From NCBI RefSeq assembly GCF_002968335.2, contig NZ_CP134398.1, forward strand, positions 2,790,001 to 2,854,000: 64,000 bases of DNA. The letters are read 5' to 3'. Made by a program: the position numbers and the translations under genes. Origin of the DNA: Mycobacterium sp. ITM-2016-00316. GTDB taxonomy: Bacteria > Actinomycetota > Actinomycetes > Mycobacteriales > Mycobacteriaceae. This document shows, piece after piece, positions 48,664 through 58,068 of this stretch. The notes beneath the pieces are model-generated. The model saw only the letters and a program-made list of their open reading frames with translations, did not search any database and was not told where the DNA came from. The stretch's first letter is position 1. Every line of letters starts with the position of its first letter.

Positions 48664-49677
48664 TCATCGGGGCGCCGCTCCGGTGATCACCTGCACTCCG
48701 GCACCGGAACCCGACACCACATAGAGGGTGTTCGTGGCGCCGTCGAAGGCCAGGGTGTTGGGTTGCTGCACAGTTCGATAACGCACCTTCTCGACGGGTA
48801 TTCCGGTGGCCAGATCGTAACCAACGACGGTGTTGGTCGCCGTCTGTGACACCCACGCCAGATCCGGCGACCCGGTGACGCCGTACGGCGCGTCGTGCAC
48901 CGGGAAGCGCTGCCGAAGGATCAGTGGCTCGGTGCCGTAGACCAGCAGGGCACCGCCCCGGGTGTCGGTGACCAGCACCCGGCCGGCCGGATCGGTCGCC
49001 ATCGACGTCGCACCCTCACCCGCCCGCAGCGCCTGTTCGGCGGCCGTACCGTCCCCGTCGATCTCGGTGACCGAGGTCTGGCCACGATCCAGGACCACCA
49101 TCGAGTCATCCTGTGCGACAACGACGTCGACCCGCGCGAATTTCTTCAGTGTGGCGCCGACCTCGGTGTCCGAGCGCAGGGTGTAGAGGGTGCCATCGGC
49201 ACTGCCGAGCACCAGACGGCCGTCGTCGTGCCGGGCGATGGCGGTGAAGTCGGTGTCGGCGTGCCCGTCGATCTCCACCGGGGTGGCGGCGGCCGCGGCG
49301 ACGTTGACCCGCAGATAGCCGCCCCGAGTGGACAGCCAGACCTCACCGCTGCCGTCACCGGTGAGCGCGGTGGCCTCCGCGGGCAGGGCGAGGGTGCGGG
49401 GCGGACCGTCGGTCGGGAGCACCGTGAGCTGGTCGGCCGGGCCGAGCACGACCAGCGCGGAGGTACGGATATCGAAGAAGGCTGCGGTTCCCGGTGCGGA
49501 AAGCGGTTTCACGACACCATCCGACACGCCGGTGACCGGCGGGGACAGTGCAGGTTCTGCGACGCGAATTGTCGGTGGTGGCGAATCGGCAGGGTTCGAT
49601 GAGCACCCCGAAGCGAATGCGGTCACCAGTGTCAATACGCCTACCGTCAGGAGGTGGAATCCGGATTTCGTATGCAA
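48664..49677 (-). CDS. lppL: Beta-propeller lipoprotein (LppL-like)
   Basis: A secreted, lipid-anchored protein of about 337 residues. From TTG 49677 the N-terminus LHTKSGFH is followed by a hydrophobic stretch LLTVGVLTLVTAFASGC ending at a lipobox (ASGC, cysteine 25). The mature part repeats blades such as GSGEVWLSTRGGYLRVN, DDGRLVLGSADGTLYTL, PAGRVLVTDTRGGALLVYG and ATNTVVGYDLATG, consistent with a seven-bladed propeller. Start is uncertain: the frame is open to TTG 49725, and AGGAG at 49694-49690 would also fit a TTG at 49686. It matches the position of lppL next to pyrD in M. tuberculosis. Lgt in this window would modify it. Confidence 0.82.
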   Translation of the reverse strand: MHTKSGFHLLTVGVLTLVTAFASGCSSNPADSPPPTIRVAEPALSPPVTGVSDGVVKPLSAPGTAAFFDIRTSALVVLGPADQLTVLPTDGPPRTLALPAEATALTGDGSGEVWLSTRGGYLRVNVAAAAATPVEIDGHADTDFTAIARHDDGRLVLGSADGTLYTLRSDTEVGATLKKFARVDVVVAQDDSMVVLDRGQTSVTEIDGDGTAAEQALRAGEGATSMATDPAGRVLVTDTRGGALLVYGTEPLILRQRFPVHDAPYGVTGSPDLAWVSQTATNTVVGYDLATGIPVEKVRYRTVQQPNTLAFDGATNTLYVVSGSGAGVQVITGAAPR

Positions 49678-49760
49678 TGGCCCCAAAAACTCCTGATTTC
49701 GTTGTGGCGTTGATTCCGTTTGCAAATTTTAGGCAAAGAAACTCAAGTCGAACGCCGACG

Positions 49761-49766
49761 TAAATA
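49761..49766 (+). promoter_or_regulatory. Putative -10 of leaderless gene 49774
   Basis: TAAATA with a following T lies seven bases before ATG 49774. The segment 49678-49760, between this and the divergent lipoprotein gene, is unusually AT-rich for the window and holds no gene. Confidence 0.4.
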
Positions 49767-49773
49767 TGACGGT

Positions 49774-50097
49774 ATGGTGCGAGATATGACTCGTGCCCCG
49801 GGAGCGGATCTGATGGCAGACGAGTTTGCCATCGAGGACATCTCCACAGGCGTGCATGCCAGCGGGTTCGGCGCACTCGGCGGCGGACGTAGCTTCTCCT
49901 TTCACGTCGAGGACCGGCAATTACTGGTCGTCGAGGTGTATCGGCCGCGGCTGAGCGGCCCGGTCCCGCAGGACGAGGACATCGTCGCCACCGCCACCCG
50001 CCGCCTGACCGATATCGACGTCACCGATGAGCGCAGCGTAGCCGCCGCCGTCCGCGATGCCGTCGCCGGAGCCGAGCCGGTGCGCACAGCGCGCTGA
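49774..50097 (+). CDS. Conserved hypothetical protein upstream of uppP
   Basis: A 107-residue protein, with alternative ATGs at 49786 and 49813. The core FAIEDISTGVHASGFGALGGGRSFSFHVEDRQLLVVEVYRPRLSGPVPQDEDIVATATRRLTDIDVTDERSVAAAVRDAVAGAEP looks like a small alpha/beta protein with no signal peptide or membrane segment. I do not know its function. It precedes uppP by 27 bases on the same strand and is probably co-transcribed; a hypothetical gene in this position is present in M. tuberculosis. Confidence 0.75.
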   Translation: MVRDMTRAPGADLMADEFAIEDISTGVHASGFGALGGGRSFSFHVEDRQLLVVEVYRPRLSGPVPQDEDIVATATRRLTDIDVTDERSVAAAVRDAVAGAEPVRTAR

Positions 50098-50124
50098 CAA
50101 CAGCCCCACGGTACGGTCGTCCGC

Positions 50125-50964
50125 GTGGCGGAGATGTCGTGGTTGCAGGTCGTCGTACTTGCCGTGGTGCAGGGGCTGACCGAATTCCTGCCGGTGTCGT
50201 CGTCCGGCCATCTCGCGATCGTTTCGGAGGCCTTCTTCGGCGGCGATGCGGGCGCCTCCTTCACGGCCGTCGTGCAGATCGGCACCGAAGTCGCGGTCCT
50301 CATCTACTTCGCCGGAGACATCGGCCGCATCCTCACGGCCTGGTTCGGCGGCCTCACCGACGCCGTCCGGCGGACCCCGGACTACTGGCTCGGCTGGTGG
50401 GTGATCATCGGCACCGTCCCGATCGGCGTCTTCGGCTTCACCTTGCAGCACTTCATCCGCGATGACATCAGGAACCTGTGGATCATCGCCACGGCGCTCA
50501 TCGTCTTCTCGTTCGTCATCGCCGCCGCCGAATACTTCGGCAAGCAGACCCGCGAGATCCAGCAATTCACCTGGCGCGACAGCCTGATCATCGGCTCGGC
50601 CCAGGCACTGGCCCTCATACCCGGCGTCTCACGCTCCGGCGTGACCATCAGTGCGGGTCTCTTCCTCGGCCAGAAGCGCGAGGCCGCGGCGCGATTCGGG
50701 TTCCTGCTGGCCATCCCGGCGGTGCTCGGATCCGGACTCTATGAACTCCGCCACGTTTTCGAGCCCGGCGCCTCGGGAATGAGCGCGACGGTTCCGCAGA
50801 TCGTGCTGGGCACACTGATCGCCTTCGTGGTCGGCTATGCCGCGGTCGCCTGGTTCCTGCGATTCCTGGTGCGTCACAGCATGTACTGGTTCGTCGGTTA
50901 CCGGATCATCCTCGGCACGCTCGTCCTGGTGCTGCTTGCCACCGGCGTGCTGGCCGCGCAGTAA
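50125..50964 (+). CDS. uppP: Undecaprenyl-diphosphatase UppP (BacA)
   Basis: Integral membrane phosphatase recycling undecaprenyl (in mycobacteria decaprenyl) pyrophosphate to the monophosphate carrier for cell-wall synthesis; overproduction gives bacitracin resistance. The 279 residues contain [20 protein letters not shown] (about 12-31) with the catalytic E and SSSGH motif, and [17 protein letters not shown] (about 166) with the PGxSRSG motif, within about seven hydrophobic segments. GTG 50125 or ATG 50134 could start it. The phosphatase gene follows after 16 bases. Confidence 0.95.
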   Translation: MAEMSWLQVVVLAVVQGLTEFLPVSSSGHLAIVSEAFFGGDAGASFTAVVQIGTEVAVLIYFAGDIGRILTAWFGGLTDAVRRTPDYWLGWWVIIGTVPIGVFGFTLQHFIRDDIRNLWIIATALIVFSFVIAAAEYFGKQTREIQQFTWRDSLIIGSAQALALIPGVSRSGVTISAGLFLGQKREAAARFGFLLAIPAVLGSGLYELRHVFEPGASGMSATVPQIVLGTLIAFVVGYAAVAWFLRFLVRHSMYWFVGYRIILGTLVLVLLATGVLAAQ

Positions 50965-50980
50965 CGACCAAAGGATCTCC

Positions 50981-51664
50981 ATGACCGTCATCCTGCTGCG
51001 GCACGGCCGCTCGACATCGAACACCGCGCACACCCTGGCCGGACGCTCCGAAGGCGTCGACCTGGACGACAGGGGCCGCGAACAGGCGCAGACCGTGGTC
51101 ACACGGATCGGTGACCTGCCGGTGAAGGCCATCGTGCGATCACCGCTGCTGCGCTGCGAACGCACCGTGGCACCACTGGCGGCCGCGCTGGGCGTGCAAC
51201 CGGTGGTCGAGGACCGCATCATCGAGGTCGACTACGGCAGCTGGACCGGCCGCACGATCGGTGAACTGGTCAAGGAGCCGCTGTGGAAGGTGGTTCAGCA
51301 GCAACCCAGCGCAGCGGTCTTCCCCGACGGCGAGGGCCTGGCGCAGGTTCAGGCCAGGGCGGTGGCCGCGATCCGCGAGCACGACCGCAGGTTGGCCGGT
51401 GAGCACGACGGTGACGTGCTCTGGGTGGCGTGCACACACGGTGACGTGATCAAGGCCGTGCTGGCAGACGCGCTCGGCACCCACCTGGATACCTTCCAGC
51501 GCATCACCGCCGACCCCGCCTCCATGAGCGTCATCCGCTACACCGACACCCGTCCGTTCGTGTTGCACGTCAACCACACCGGCAGTGGTTTGACCGCCGC
51601 GTTGAGCGCCAAGCCCGCCGCCGCTCCCGAAACCGATGCGGTCGTCGGCGGCTCCACTGATTGA
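50981..51664 (+). CDS. Histidine phosphatase (phosphoglycerate mutase-like) family protein
   Basis: A 227-residue branch-2-like histidine phosphatase. The RHG motif is at residues 7-9 (VILLRHGRSTSNTAHTLAGRSEGVDL), with the acid in EVDYGSWTGRTIGEL and the second histidine in VACTHGDVIKAVLADALG (about 157). The DUF3090 and SCO1664-type genes follow, a cluster conserved in actinobacteria with MSMEG4193-type phosphatases. Its substrate is unknown; it is unlikely to be the glycolytic mutase. AAAGGAT precedes ATG 50981. Confidence 0.88.
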   Translation: MTVILLRHGRSTSNTAHTLAGRSEGVDLDDRGREQAQTVVTRIGDLPVKAIVRSPLLRCERTVAPLAAALGVQPVVEDRIIEVDYGSWTGRTIGELVKEPLWKVVQQQPSAAVFPDGEGLAQVQARAVAAIREHDRRLAGEHDGDVLWVACTHGDVIKAVLADALGTHLDTFQRITADPASMSVIRYTDTRPFVLHVNHTGSGLTAALSAKPAAAPETDAVVGGSTD

Positions 51665-51697
51665 GGTAGCCCCGCTACCGGTATTTTGAAAGGTGCC

Positions 51698-52288
51698 ATG
51701 CCCCGCGCAATCCACGTCTTCCGCACACCCGACCGTTTCGTGGCCGGGACTGTCGGGCAGCCCGGGAACCGAACGTTCTACCTGCAGGCGGTACACGACA
51801 AGCGGGTGGTTTCGGTGATGCTGGAAAAACAGCAGGTGGCGGTGCTCGCCGAGCGGATCTCGGCGCTGCTGGTGGAGATCAACCGACGATTCGGCACCCC
51901 GATTCCGCCCGAAACCGGTGAGGTCGGCGACCTGCATCCGCTGCTGACCCCGGTCGACTCGGAGTTCCGGGTCGGCACCATGGGGCTGGGCTGGGACTCG
52001 GAGGCACAGACCGTGGTTGTCGAGCTGCTCGCCGTCTCAGACACCGAGTTCGACGCCTCGGTGGTCCTCGACGACGCAGAAGACGGCCCGGATGCGGTCC
52101 GGGTGTTCCTGAGCCCGGAGTCGGCGCGCGAATTCGCCACCCGGTCCAACCGCGTCATCTCGGCCGGCCGGCCGCCATGCCCGCTGTGTGATGAACCACT
52201 GGACCCCGAGGGCCATATCTGCGTACGCACCAACGGCTACCGCCGCGGAGCGTTCGGTGCCGTGGAAGAAGATGAACCCCCTTTCTGA
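51698..52288 (+). CDS. DUF3090 family protein
   Basis: A 196-residue conserved actinobacterial protein starting MPRAIHVFRTPDRFVAGTVGQPGNRTFYLQA, with GAAAGG ten bases upstream. Near the C-terminus CPLCDEPLDPEGHICVRTNGYRR carries a CxxC plus HxC zinc-ribbon-like pattern. DUF3090 proteins always accompany the histidine phosphatase and SCO1664-like kinase-fold gene. Function unknown; the three probably form a pathway or complex. It overlaps the next gene by 17 bases. Confidence 0.87.
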   Translation: MPRAIHVFRTPDRFVAGTVGQPGNRTFYLQAVHDKRVVSVMLEKQQVAVLAERISALLVEINRRFGTPIPPETGEVGDLHPLLTPVDSEFRVGTMGLGWDSEAQTVVVELLAVSDTEFDASVVLDDAEDGPDAVRVFLSPESAREFATRSNRVISAGRPPCPLCDEPLDPEGHICVRTNGYRRGAFGAVEEDEPPF

Positions 52289-53108
52289 GGAGCAGGTGCT
52301 GACCGACGGCGCCCTCACCGTCATCGGCCGGATCCGCTCCGCGAGCAATGCGACCTTCCTGTGTGAGGCACAGGTAGGGGAGCAGCAGGTGCACTGCGTC
52401 TACAAGCCGGTCGCCGGCGAGGCTCCGCTGTGGGACTTCCCCGACGGCACCCTGGCCGGCCGCGAGCGGGGAGCCTATCTGGTATCGGCGGCGCTGGGAT
52501 GGGATGTAGTGCCGCACACCATCATCCGGGAAGGCCCGGCCGGCCCCGGCATGGTGCAACGCTGGGTGGACCAGCCCGGTGACGCGCTGACCGACGGCGA
52601 GGAACTCCAGGACGCCGACGAATCAGCCTCCGGTCCCGATCTCGTCGATCTGCTGCCTGCCGGGGACGTACCGCCCGGCTACCTGGCCATCTTGCAGGCC
52701 TACGACTACGCCGGCGACCCGGTGACCCTGGTGCATGCCGACGACGACCGGTTGCGCCGGATGGCGATCTTCGATGTCCTGATCAACAATGCGGACCGCA
52801 AGGGCGGGCACATCCTGGCCGGCGTCGACGGCAGCGTCCGTGGCGTCGATCACGGTGTGAGCCTGCACGCCGAGGACAAGCTGCGCACCGTGCTGTGGGG
52901 CTGGGCCGGTAAGCCCGTCGACGATGACTCGCTGGCCGCGATCGCGACACTGCGGGAGAAGCTGAACGGCGAGTTGGCCGCTGACCTGGCCGCGCACATC
53001 ACCGCCGGCGAGGTCGCCGCGCTTCGTGCCAGAGTCTCCTGCCTGCTTGATCATCCGGTGATGCCGACGCCGGATCGGCACCGTCCGATCCCCTGGCCGG
53101 CGTTCTAA
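52272..53108 (+). CDS. SCO1664 family (PI3/4-kinase-like) protein
   Basis: A 278-residue protein of the SCO1664 family, distantly related to phosphatidylinositol 3/4-kinase-like folds. Supporting segments are CVYKPVAGEAPLWDFPDGTLAGRERGAYLVSAALGWDVVP (about 42-82), MAIFDVLINNADRKGGHIL (about 172, resembling a kinase catalytic HxxxN/NxDRK motif) and GVDHGVSLHAEDKLRTVLWGW (metal-binding D). ATG 52272 is inside the DUF3090 gene. Whether it phosphorylates a protein or a small molecule is unknown. Confidence 0.85.
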   Translation: MNPLSEEQVLTDGALTVIGRIRSASNATFLCEAQVGEQQVHCVYKPVAGEAPLWDFPDGTLAGRERGAYLVSAALGWDVVPHTIIREGPAGPGMVQRWVDQPGDALTDGEELQDADESASGPDLVDLLPAGDVPPGYLAILQAYDYAGDPVTLVHADDDRLRRMAIFDVLINNADRKGGHILAGVDGSVRGVDHGVSLHAEDKLRTVLWGWAGKPVDDDSLAAIATLREKLNGELAADLAAHITAGEVAALRARVSCLLDHPVMPTPDRHRPIPWPAF

Positions 53109-53506
53109 CCGCGCGGACCGAATCCCTCGAACGGGTTCCACGACCGGCTGCCCCGGACATGCAGGTAGTAGGCGTAGTTGGCGGTCGTCATGATGGCGCC
53201 GGCGAACCCGAACGTGGCGGCCTGGGACAGGAAATTGGGGGCCTGCAGCACCGACAACACGATGCCGATGCCGATACCCGCGCCCAGGATCGTGGTCCCC
53301 TTGCGCCACATTCCCTTCACATAGAAGTAGAGGAAACCGAACAGGAACGCCCACACATTGGACGTCAGGCGCACCTTGTCCCAGAACGGCAGCGTCCGGT
53401 AAGCCGCCTTGGCGGCCGGGCTGGAGTTGGGTAGTCCGTAGAGGTCGAAGAAGGCGAAGCGGCGCTGCCAGCTGACGGCGAGCTCGCCGGCTTCCGGTGC
53501 GGTCAT
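53105..53506 (-). CDS. DUF2628 membrane protein
   Basis: A 133-residue protein with a short soluble N-terminus ([46 protein letters not shown]) and hydrophobic segments at about 45-62, 68-85 and 90-108. The RFAFFDLYG...F.....R......N..AF.FGP.Y pattern is that of DUF2628, usually described as small inner-membrane proteins of unknown role. ATG 53506; the frame open to 53581 overlaps the divergent cysQ region. Convergent with the SCO1664-like gene, stops overlapping by four bases. Confidence 0.8.
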   Translation of the reverse strand: MTAPEAGELAVSWQRRFAFFDLYGLPNSSPAAKAAYRTLPFWDKVRLTSNVWAFLFGFLYFYVKGMWRKGTTILGAGIGIGIVLSVLQAPNFLSQAATFGFAGAIMTTANYAYYLHVRGSRSWNPFEGFGPRG

Positions 53507-53599
53507 GTGCTGCGGCCTTTCTGTCCTCCGGTGTCCGGCATCATCCTGATTCATCGGGCGGTGCCGCGGGGCGTTTCCCACTCACGCAATACTGTGTCG

Positions 53600-54370
53600 G
53601 TGAATCCCGCTGAGCAGACCGACGCCGCGGTGGCCGCCATGGTGGCCGCCGAAGCCGGTGAACTGCTGTTGGCCGTCCGCGAGGAGGTCGGCTTCTATGA
53701 CTCCTATGACCTCGGGGACGCCGGGGACCGCCGCGCCAACGTGCTCATCCTGAAACGTCTGGCCGAACTGCGACCCGGCGATGCGGTGCTCTCCGAGGAG
53801 GCCGTCGACGACCGTTCCCGGGTGCATGCCGACCGGGTGTGGATCGTCGACCCCGTCGACGGCACCCGCGAGTTCTCGATGGCCGGCCACGCCGACTGGG
53901 CGGTGCACATCGCTCTCTGGCAGCGCAACGGGACATCGGAAGGGTCCATCACCGATGCCGCGGTGGCGCTGCCCGCGGTGGGCGAGGTGTACCGGACCGA
54001 CACGGTGCAATCACCGCCACCGCGCCGCGAGGGTCCCATTCGCATCACGGCGAGCACCTACCGGCCACCGGCCGTGTTGTGGTGGCTGCGTGAGCATCTC
54101 GATATCGAGGTGGTCCGGATCGGTTCGGCGGGTGCCAAGGCGATGGCGGTGGTGCGTGGCGATGTCGACGCCTACATCCACGCCGGCGGACAGTGGGAGT
54201 GGGACTCTGCGGCGCCCGCAGGGGTGGTACGGGCCGCCGGCCTGCACGCCTCCCGGCTCGGCGGGGCACCACTGATCTACAACCGCCGTGACCCCTATCT
54301 GCCCGACCTGCTGATGTGCCGGGCCGAGCTGGCCGGGCTCCTGCTGGAGACCATCCACGCCGCATTCTGA
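53600..54370 (+). CDS. cysQ: 3'(2'),5'-bisphosphate nucleotidase CysQ
   Basis: Mg-dependent phosphatase hydrolysing 3'-phosphoadenosine 5'-phosphate (and related inositol phosphates) formed in sulfate assimilation. The 256 residues include [13 protein letters not shown] (metal Glu), [26 protein letters not shown] (metal-binding DPxDGT, about 86-91) and [17 protein letters not shown] (last metal Asp). GTG 53600 is used; an in-frame GTG at 53594 is equally possible. It is next to mshC, as in M. tuberculosis, joining two sulfur-metabolism genes. Confidence 0.93.
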   Translation: MNPAEQTDAAVAAMVAAEAGELLLAVREEVGFYDSYDLGDAGDRRANVLILKRLAELRPGDAVLSEEAVDDRSRVHADRVWIVDPVDGTREFSMAGHADWAVHIALWQRNGTSEGSITDAAVALPAVGEVYRTDTVQSPPPRREGPIRITASTYRPPAVLWWLREHLDIEVVRIGSAGAKAMAVVRGDVDAYIHAGGQWEWDSAAPAGVVRAAGLHASRLGGAPLIYNRRDPYLPDLLMCRAELAGLLLETIHAAF

Positions 54371-54483
54371 GCCGCCGGGGGAATGGAATGGCCGTCGAAC
54401 TTGTCGGTTTCCCGTGAGCGCCCCGGCGCGAGTGACCACACCATCGAAAGGCATCGGTGACCGAACACCTTAGAGTCGACGTC

Positions 54484-55722
54484 ATGCAATCCTGGCCGGC
54501 GCCGACCGTTCCCACGTTGCCTGGTGCGGGTGTGCCGCTGCGGCTCTTCGACACTGCCGATGGTCAGGTACGACCGGTATCCACTGGTCAGACCGCCACC
54601 ATGTACGTCTGCGGGATCACCCCCTACGACGCGACTCACCTGGGCCATGCGGCGACCTATCTCACCTTCGACCTGATCAACCGGGTGTGGCGGGACGCCG
54701 GCCACGATGTGCACTACGTACAGAACATCACCGACGTGGACGATCCACTGTTCGAACGCGCAGCCCGCGACGGTATCGGCTGGCGCGAGCTCGGCGACCG
54801 CGAGACCCAGCTGTTCCGCGAGGACATGACCGCGCTGCGGGTGCTGCCGCCGCGCGACTACGTGGCCGCCACCGACGCCATCGCCGAGGTGATCGCGCTG
54901 GTGGAGAAGATGCTGGCGTCCGGGGCCGCCTATGTCGTCGATGACGCGCAGTACCCCGATGTCTATTACCGCGCCGACGCCACGACGCAGTTCGGCTACG
55001 AGTCGGGCTATGACCACGACACCATGGCACGACTGTTCGCCGAACGAGGCGGCGATCCGGACCGGGCGGGCAAGGCCGATCCGCTGGACGCGTTGTTGTG
55101 GCGCGCCGAGCGTCCCGGTGAACCCAGCTGGCCCTCACCGTTCGGTGCCGGCCGGCCGGGATGGCATGTGGAGTGCGCCGCGATCGCCCTCGACCGCATC
55201 GGCACCGGCCTCGACATCCAGGGCGGGGGCTCCGATCTGATCTTCCCGCACCACGAGTTCTCCGCCGCGCACGCCGAATCCGTCACGGGGGAGCGCAGAT
55301 TCGCCCGCCACTATGTGCATGCCGGCGTGATCGGCTGGGACGGCCACAAGATGAGCAAGAGCCGCGGAAACCTGGTGCTGGTGTCCCGGCTGCGCGCCGA
55401 CGGTGTCGATCCCGGCGCGGTACGACTTGGCCTGTTCGCCGGGCATTACCGCGAAGACCGGTTCTGGAGCCCGGCGGTGCTCGATGCGGCCAACACTCGG
55501 CTGCAGCACTGGCGCGCCGCGGTGGCGCTGCCGGCCGGACCGGACGCCGCCGATCTACTGAGCCGGGTGCGCCGGTACCTGGCCGACGACCTGGACACTC
55601 CGAAAGCGCTTGCCGCTCTTGATGGTTGGTGTACCGACGCGCTCACCTACGGTGGTTCGGACGCGGCGGCGCCCGCGTTGGTGGCCGATATCGTCGACGC
55701 GCTGCTCGGTATAGACCTCTGA
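54484..55722 (+). CDS. mshC: Cysteine:1-D-myo-inosityl 2-amino-2-deoxy-alpha-D-glucopyranoside ligase MshC
   Basis: ATP-dependent ligase of mycothiol synthesis, joining cysteine to GlcN-Ins. It is a cysteinyl-tRNA synthetase paralogue of 412 residues starting MQSWPAP. Zinc/cysteine site [26 protein letters not shown] (HIGH-like THLGHA, about 56), [25 protein letters not shown], and KMSKSRGN (KMSKS loop, about 284). It lacks the C-terminal anticodon-binding part of CysRS. TAGAGT at 54471-54476 seven bases before ATG 54484 indicates a leaderless mRNA; a GTG at 54457 is rejected. Confidence 0.96.
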   Translation: MQSWPAPTVPTLPGAGVPLRLFDTADGQVRPVSTGQTATMYVCGITPYDATHLGHAATYLTFDLINRVWRDAGHDVHYVQNITDVDDPLFERAARDGIGWRELGDRETQLFREDMTALRVLPPRDYVAATDAIAEVIALVEKMLASGAAYVVDDAQYPDVYYRADATTQFGYESGYDHDTMARLFAERGGDPDRAGKADPLDALLWRAERPGEPSWPSPFGAGRPGWHVECAAIALDRIGTGLDIQGGGSDLIFPHHEFSAAHAESVTGERRFARHYVHAGVIGWDGHKMSKSRGNLVLVSRLRADGVDPGAVRLGLFAGHYREDRFWSPAVLDAANTRLQHWRAAVALPAGPDAADLLSRVRRYLADDLDTPKALAALDGWCTDALTYGGSDAAAPALVADIVDALLGIDL

Positions 55723-55748
55723 TCGCCGCGGCGGGTACGTTGACCGCC

Positions 55749-56630
55749 ATGAGCTCACTGAACGGCAAGGTCGTCTTCATCACCGGCGGTGCACGCGGTG
55801 TCGGGGCGGAGGTGGCCCGCCGGTTGCGCCGCAAGGGCGCGAAGCTGGTGCTCACCGACCTCGACCCGGCGCCGCTCGCCGAACTGGCCGACGAACTCGG
55901 TGGCGAGGCGCACGTGCTGACGGCACTGGCCGATGTGCGGGATCTGACGGCGATGCACCGCGCCGCCGATGCGGCCGTCGCGCGGTTCGGCGGTATCGAC
56001 ATCGTGGTGGCCAACGCCGGTATCGCCAGCTTCGGTTCGGTGCTGCAGGTGGATCCCGAAGCATTTCGGCGGGTCATCGACATCAACGTCGTCGGGGTGT
56101 TCAACACGGTGCGCGCCACGCTGCCCGCGGTCATCGATCGCCGCGGTTACGTGCTGGTGGTGTCCTCGCTGGCGGCCTTCACCTCGGCTCCCGGGCTGGC
56201 CGCATATCACGCCTCCAAGGCCGGCGCGGAGTACTTCGCCAACACCTTGCGCCTGGAGGTCGCCCACCGCGGCGTGGATGTCGGGTCGGCGCACATGAGC
56301 TGGATCGACACCCCGCTGGTGCAGGATGCCAAGGCCGATCTGTCCGCCTTCCGCGAGATGCTCTCGAAGCTGCCGACCCCGCTGAACCGGACGACCACGG
56401 TGACCGTGTGCGGCGCCGCATTCGTCAAGGGCATCGAGGGACGCAAGAAGCGCATCTACTGCCCGCGCTGGGTGGGCGCCTTCCGCTGGATCCGGCCGCT
56501 GGTGTCCACGCCGATCGGCGAGCGCGACATCCGCACTTTCACCCCGGAGCTCCTGCCGAAGCTCGACGCCGAGGTCGCCGCCCTGGGCCGCTCCACCAGC
56601 GCCCGCATCGAATCCCTGGAACAGCAGTGA
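55749..56630 (+). CDS. Short-chain dehydrogenase/reductase
   Basis: A 293-residue classical SDR. NAD(P)-binding TGGARGVGAEVARRL (about 12), NNAG equivalent VANAGIASFG (about 84), and catalytic serine plus YxxxK in VVSSLAAFTSAPGLAAYHASKAG (S about 137, Y about 150, K about 154). The C-terminal part, RIYCPRWVGAFRWIRPLVSTPIGERDI, is typical of mycobacterial SDRs near mshC. ATG 55749 is used. Substrate unknown. It overlaps the next gene start by four bases (GTGA). Confidence 0.9.
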   Translation: MSSLNGKVVFITGGARGVGAEVARRLRRKGAKLVLTDLDPAPLAELADELGGEAHVLTALADVRDLTAMHRAADAAVARFGGIDIVVANAGIASFGSVLQVDPEAFRRVIDINVVGVFNTVRATLPAVIDRRGYVLVVSSLAAFTSAPGLAAYHASKAGAEYFANTLRLEVAHRGVDVGSAHMSWIDTPLVQDAKADLSAFREMLSKLPTPLNRTTTVTVCGAAFVKGIEGRKKRIYCPRWVGAFRWIRPLVSTPIGERDIRTFTPELLPKLDAEVAALGRSTSARIESLEQQ

Positions 56631-58062
56631 CCCGACTGCTGTGGGTGCTGGCCCTGATCGCCTGCCTCGCGGGCTGCAGCACCCAGGACAGCGAACCCGA
56701 AGCGGCGCCGCCGGACACCGCCGCCCCGCAGCAACAGCCGGTACCGCTCGATCAGGTCCGCGCCATCGCCAAGGACGCCTACATCTACGGGTTCCCGATG
56801 GTGGACAACTACCGGGTTCAGTACGCCTACTTCGTGGACAGGCAGAACCCCGAGTACAAGGGTGGGTGGAACGAGATCCACAACACCGCCCGGGTCTACA
56901 CCCCGGCCGACACGGCGATCCAGACACCGAACTCGGACACCCCGTACTCCGCCGTCGGCGCCGATCTGCGCGCCGAACCGCTGGTCCTCACGGTGCCGCC
57001 GATCGAACAGGACCGCTACTACTCGTTGCAGTTCGTCGACGGGTACACCAGCAACTTCGCCTATGTGGGCAGCCGGACCACCGGCAACGGCGGCGGAAGA
57101 TATCTGCTCGCCGGTCCCGATTGGCAGGGTGAAAAGCCTGCGGACGTCGACGAGGTGATCCGTTCGGACACCGAGCTGGCCTTCGTGCTGTATCGCACCC
57201 AGCTGTTCGGGCCGTCCGATATCGAGAACGTGAAGAAGATCCAGGGCGGCTACCAGGTGGCACCGTTATCGGTGTTCCTCAACCAGCCGTCGCCCGAACC
57301 CGCGCCCGCGATCGACTTCGTACCCCCGCTGACTCCCGAACAGCAGCGCACATCCCCGCAGTTCTTCGAGATCCTGAACTTCGCCATGAGGTTCGCCCCG
57401 GCGCTGCCCGAGGAGAGGGCACTGCGGGACCGGTTCGCGCAGATCGGCATCGGTGCGGACGGTGATTTCGACGCCGACGAGCTGTCCCCGAGATGCGCGA
57501 GGCGATCGTGGGCGGCATGGCCGACGGCAACGCCGAACTCGCGGCGTTCAAGCAGAACGAGATCGACACCGGCAAGGTCACCTCCGCCCAGTTGTTCGGC
57601 ACCAGGCAGGAATTGAAGGGCAACTACCTGTACCGGATGGCCGGCGCGGCGCTGGGCATCTACGGCAACACCGCTGCCGAGGCCATCTACCCGAGTGCAG
57701 CCAACGATTCCGCGGGCGCACCGCTGACCGGTGCGGGGGAGTACACCTACCGGTTCGGGCCCGATCAGCTGCCGCCGGTCAACGCGTTCTGGTCGCTGAC
57801 CATGTACGAGCTGCCTGCCAGCCGACTGGTCAACAATCCGCTCGACCGGTATCTGATCAATTCGGCGATGCTGCCCAGCCTGAAGGCCGATCCGGACGGT
57901 GGCTACACCGTGCGCATTCAGCGCGATTCCCCCGGTCCGGACCTCGAGTCCAACTGGCTGCCCGCCCCGGAGGGGCCGTTCACGGTGGTGCTGCGGCTGT
58001 ACTGGCCCAAGCCGGACGCGCTCAACGGCACCTGGACCGCTCCGTTGCCCGAGAAGGTATAG
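56627..58062 (+). pseudogene. DUF1254/DUF1214 lipoprotein, frameshifted
   Basis: From GTG 56627 the product begins VTRLLWVLALIACLAGCS, a lipoprotein signal with lipobox LAGC, followed by a DUF1254 domain (AYIYGFPMVDNYRVQYAYF, TPNSDTPYSAVGADLRAEPLVLTVP). Near 57485-57493 the reading moves from frame 2 to frame 1: a single base seems missing in TCCCCGAGATG, after which EMREAIVGGMADGNAELAAF and the DUF1214 domain (FWSLTMYELPASRLVNNPLDRYLINS) continue to 58062. If restored, the protein is about 478 residues. It could be a true pseudogene or a sequencing error; the two halves are otherwise intact. Function of the family is unclear. Confidence 0.8.
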
Positions 58063-58068
58063 CCGCCG

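Noticed and set aside
49569..49577. Another TTGTCGGTG
   Set aside because: Inside the lipoprotein coding region, antisense, and no -10 at eight bases (TCGGCA).
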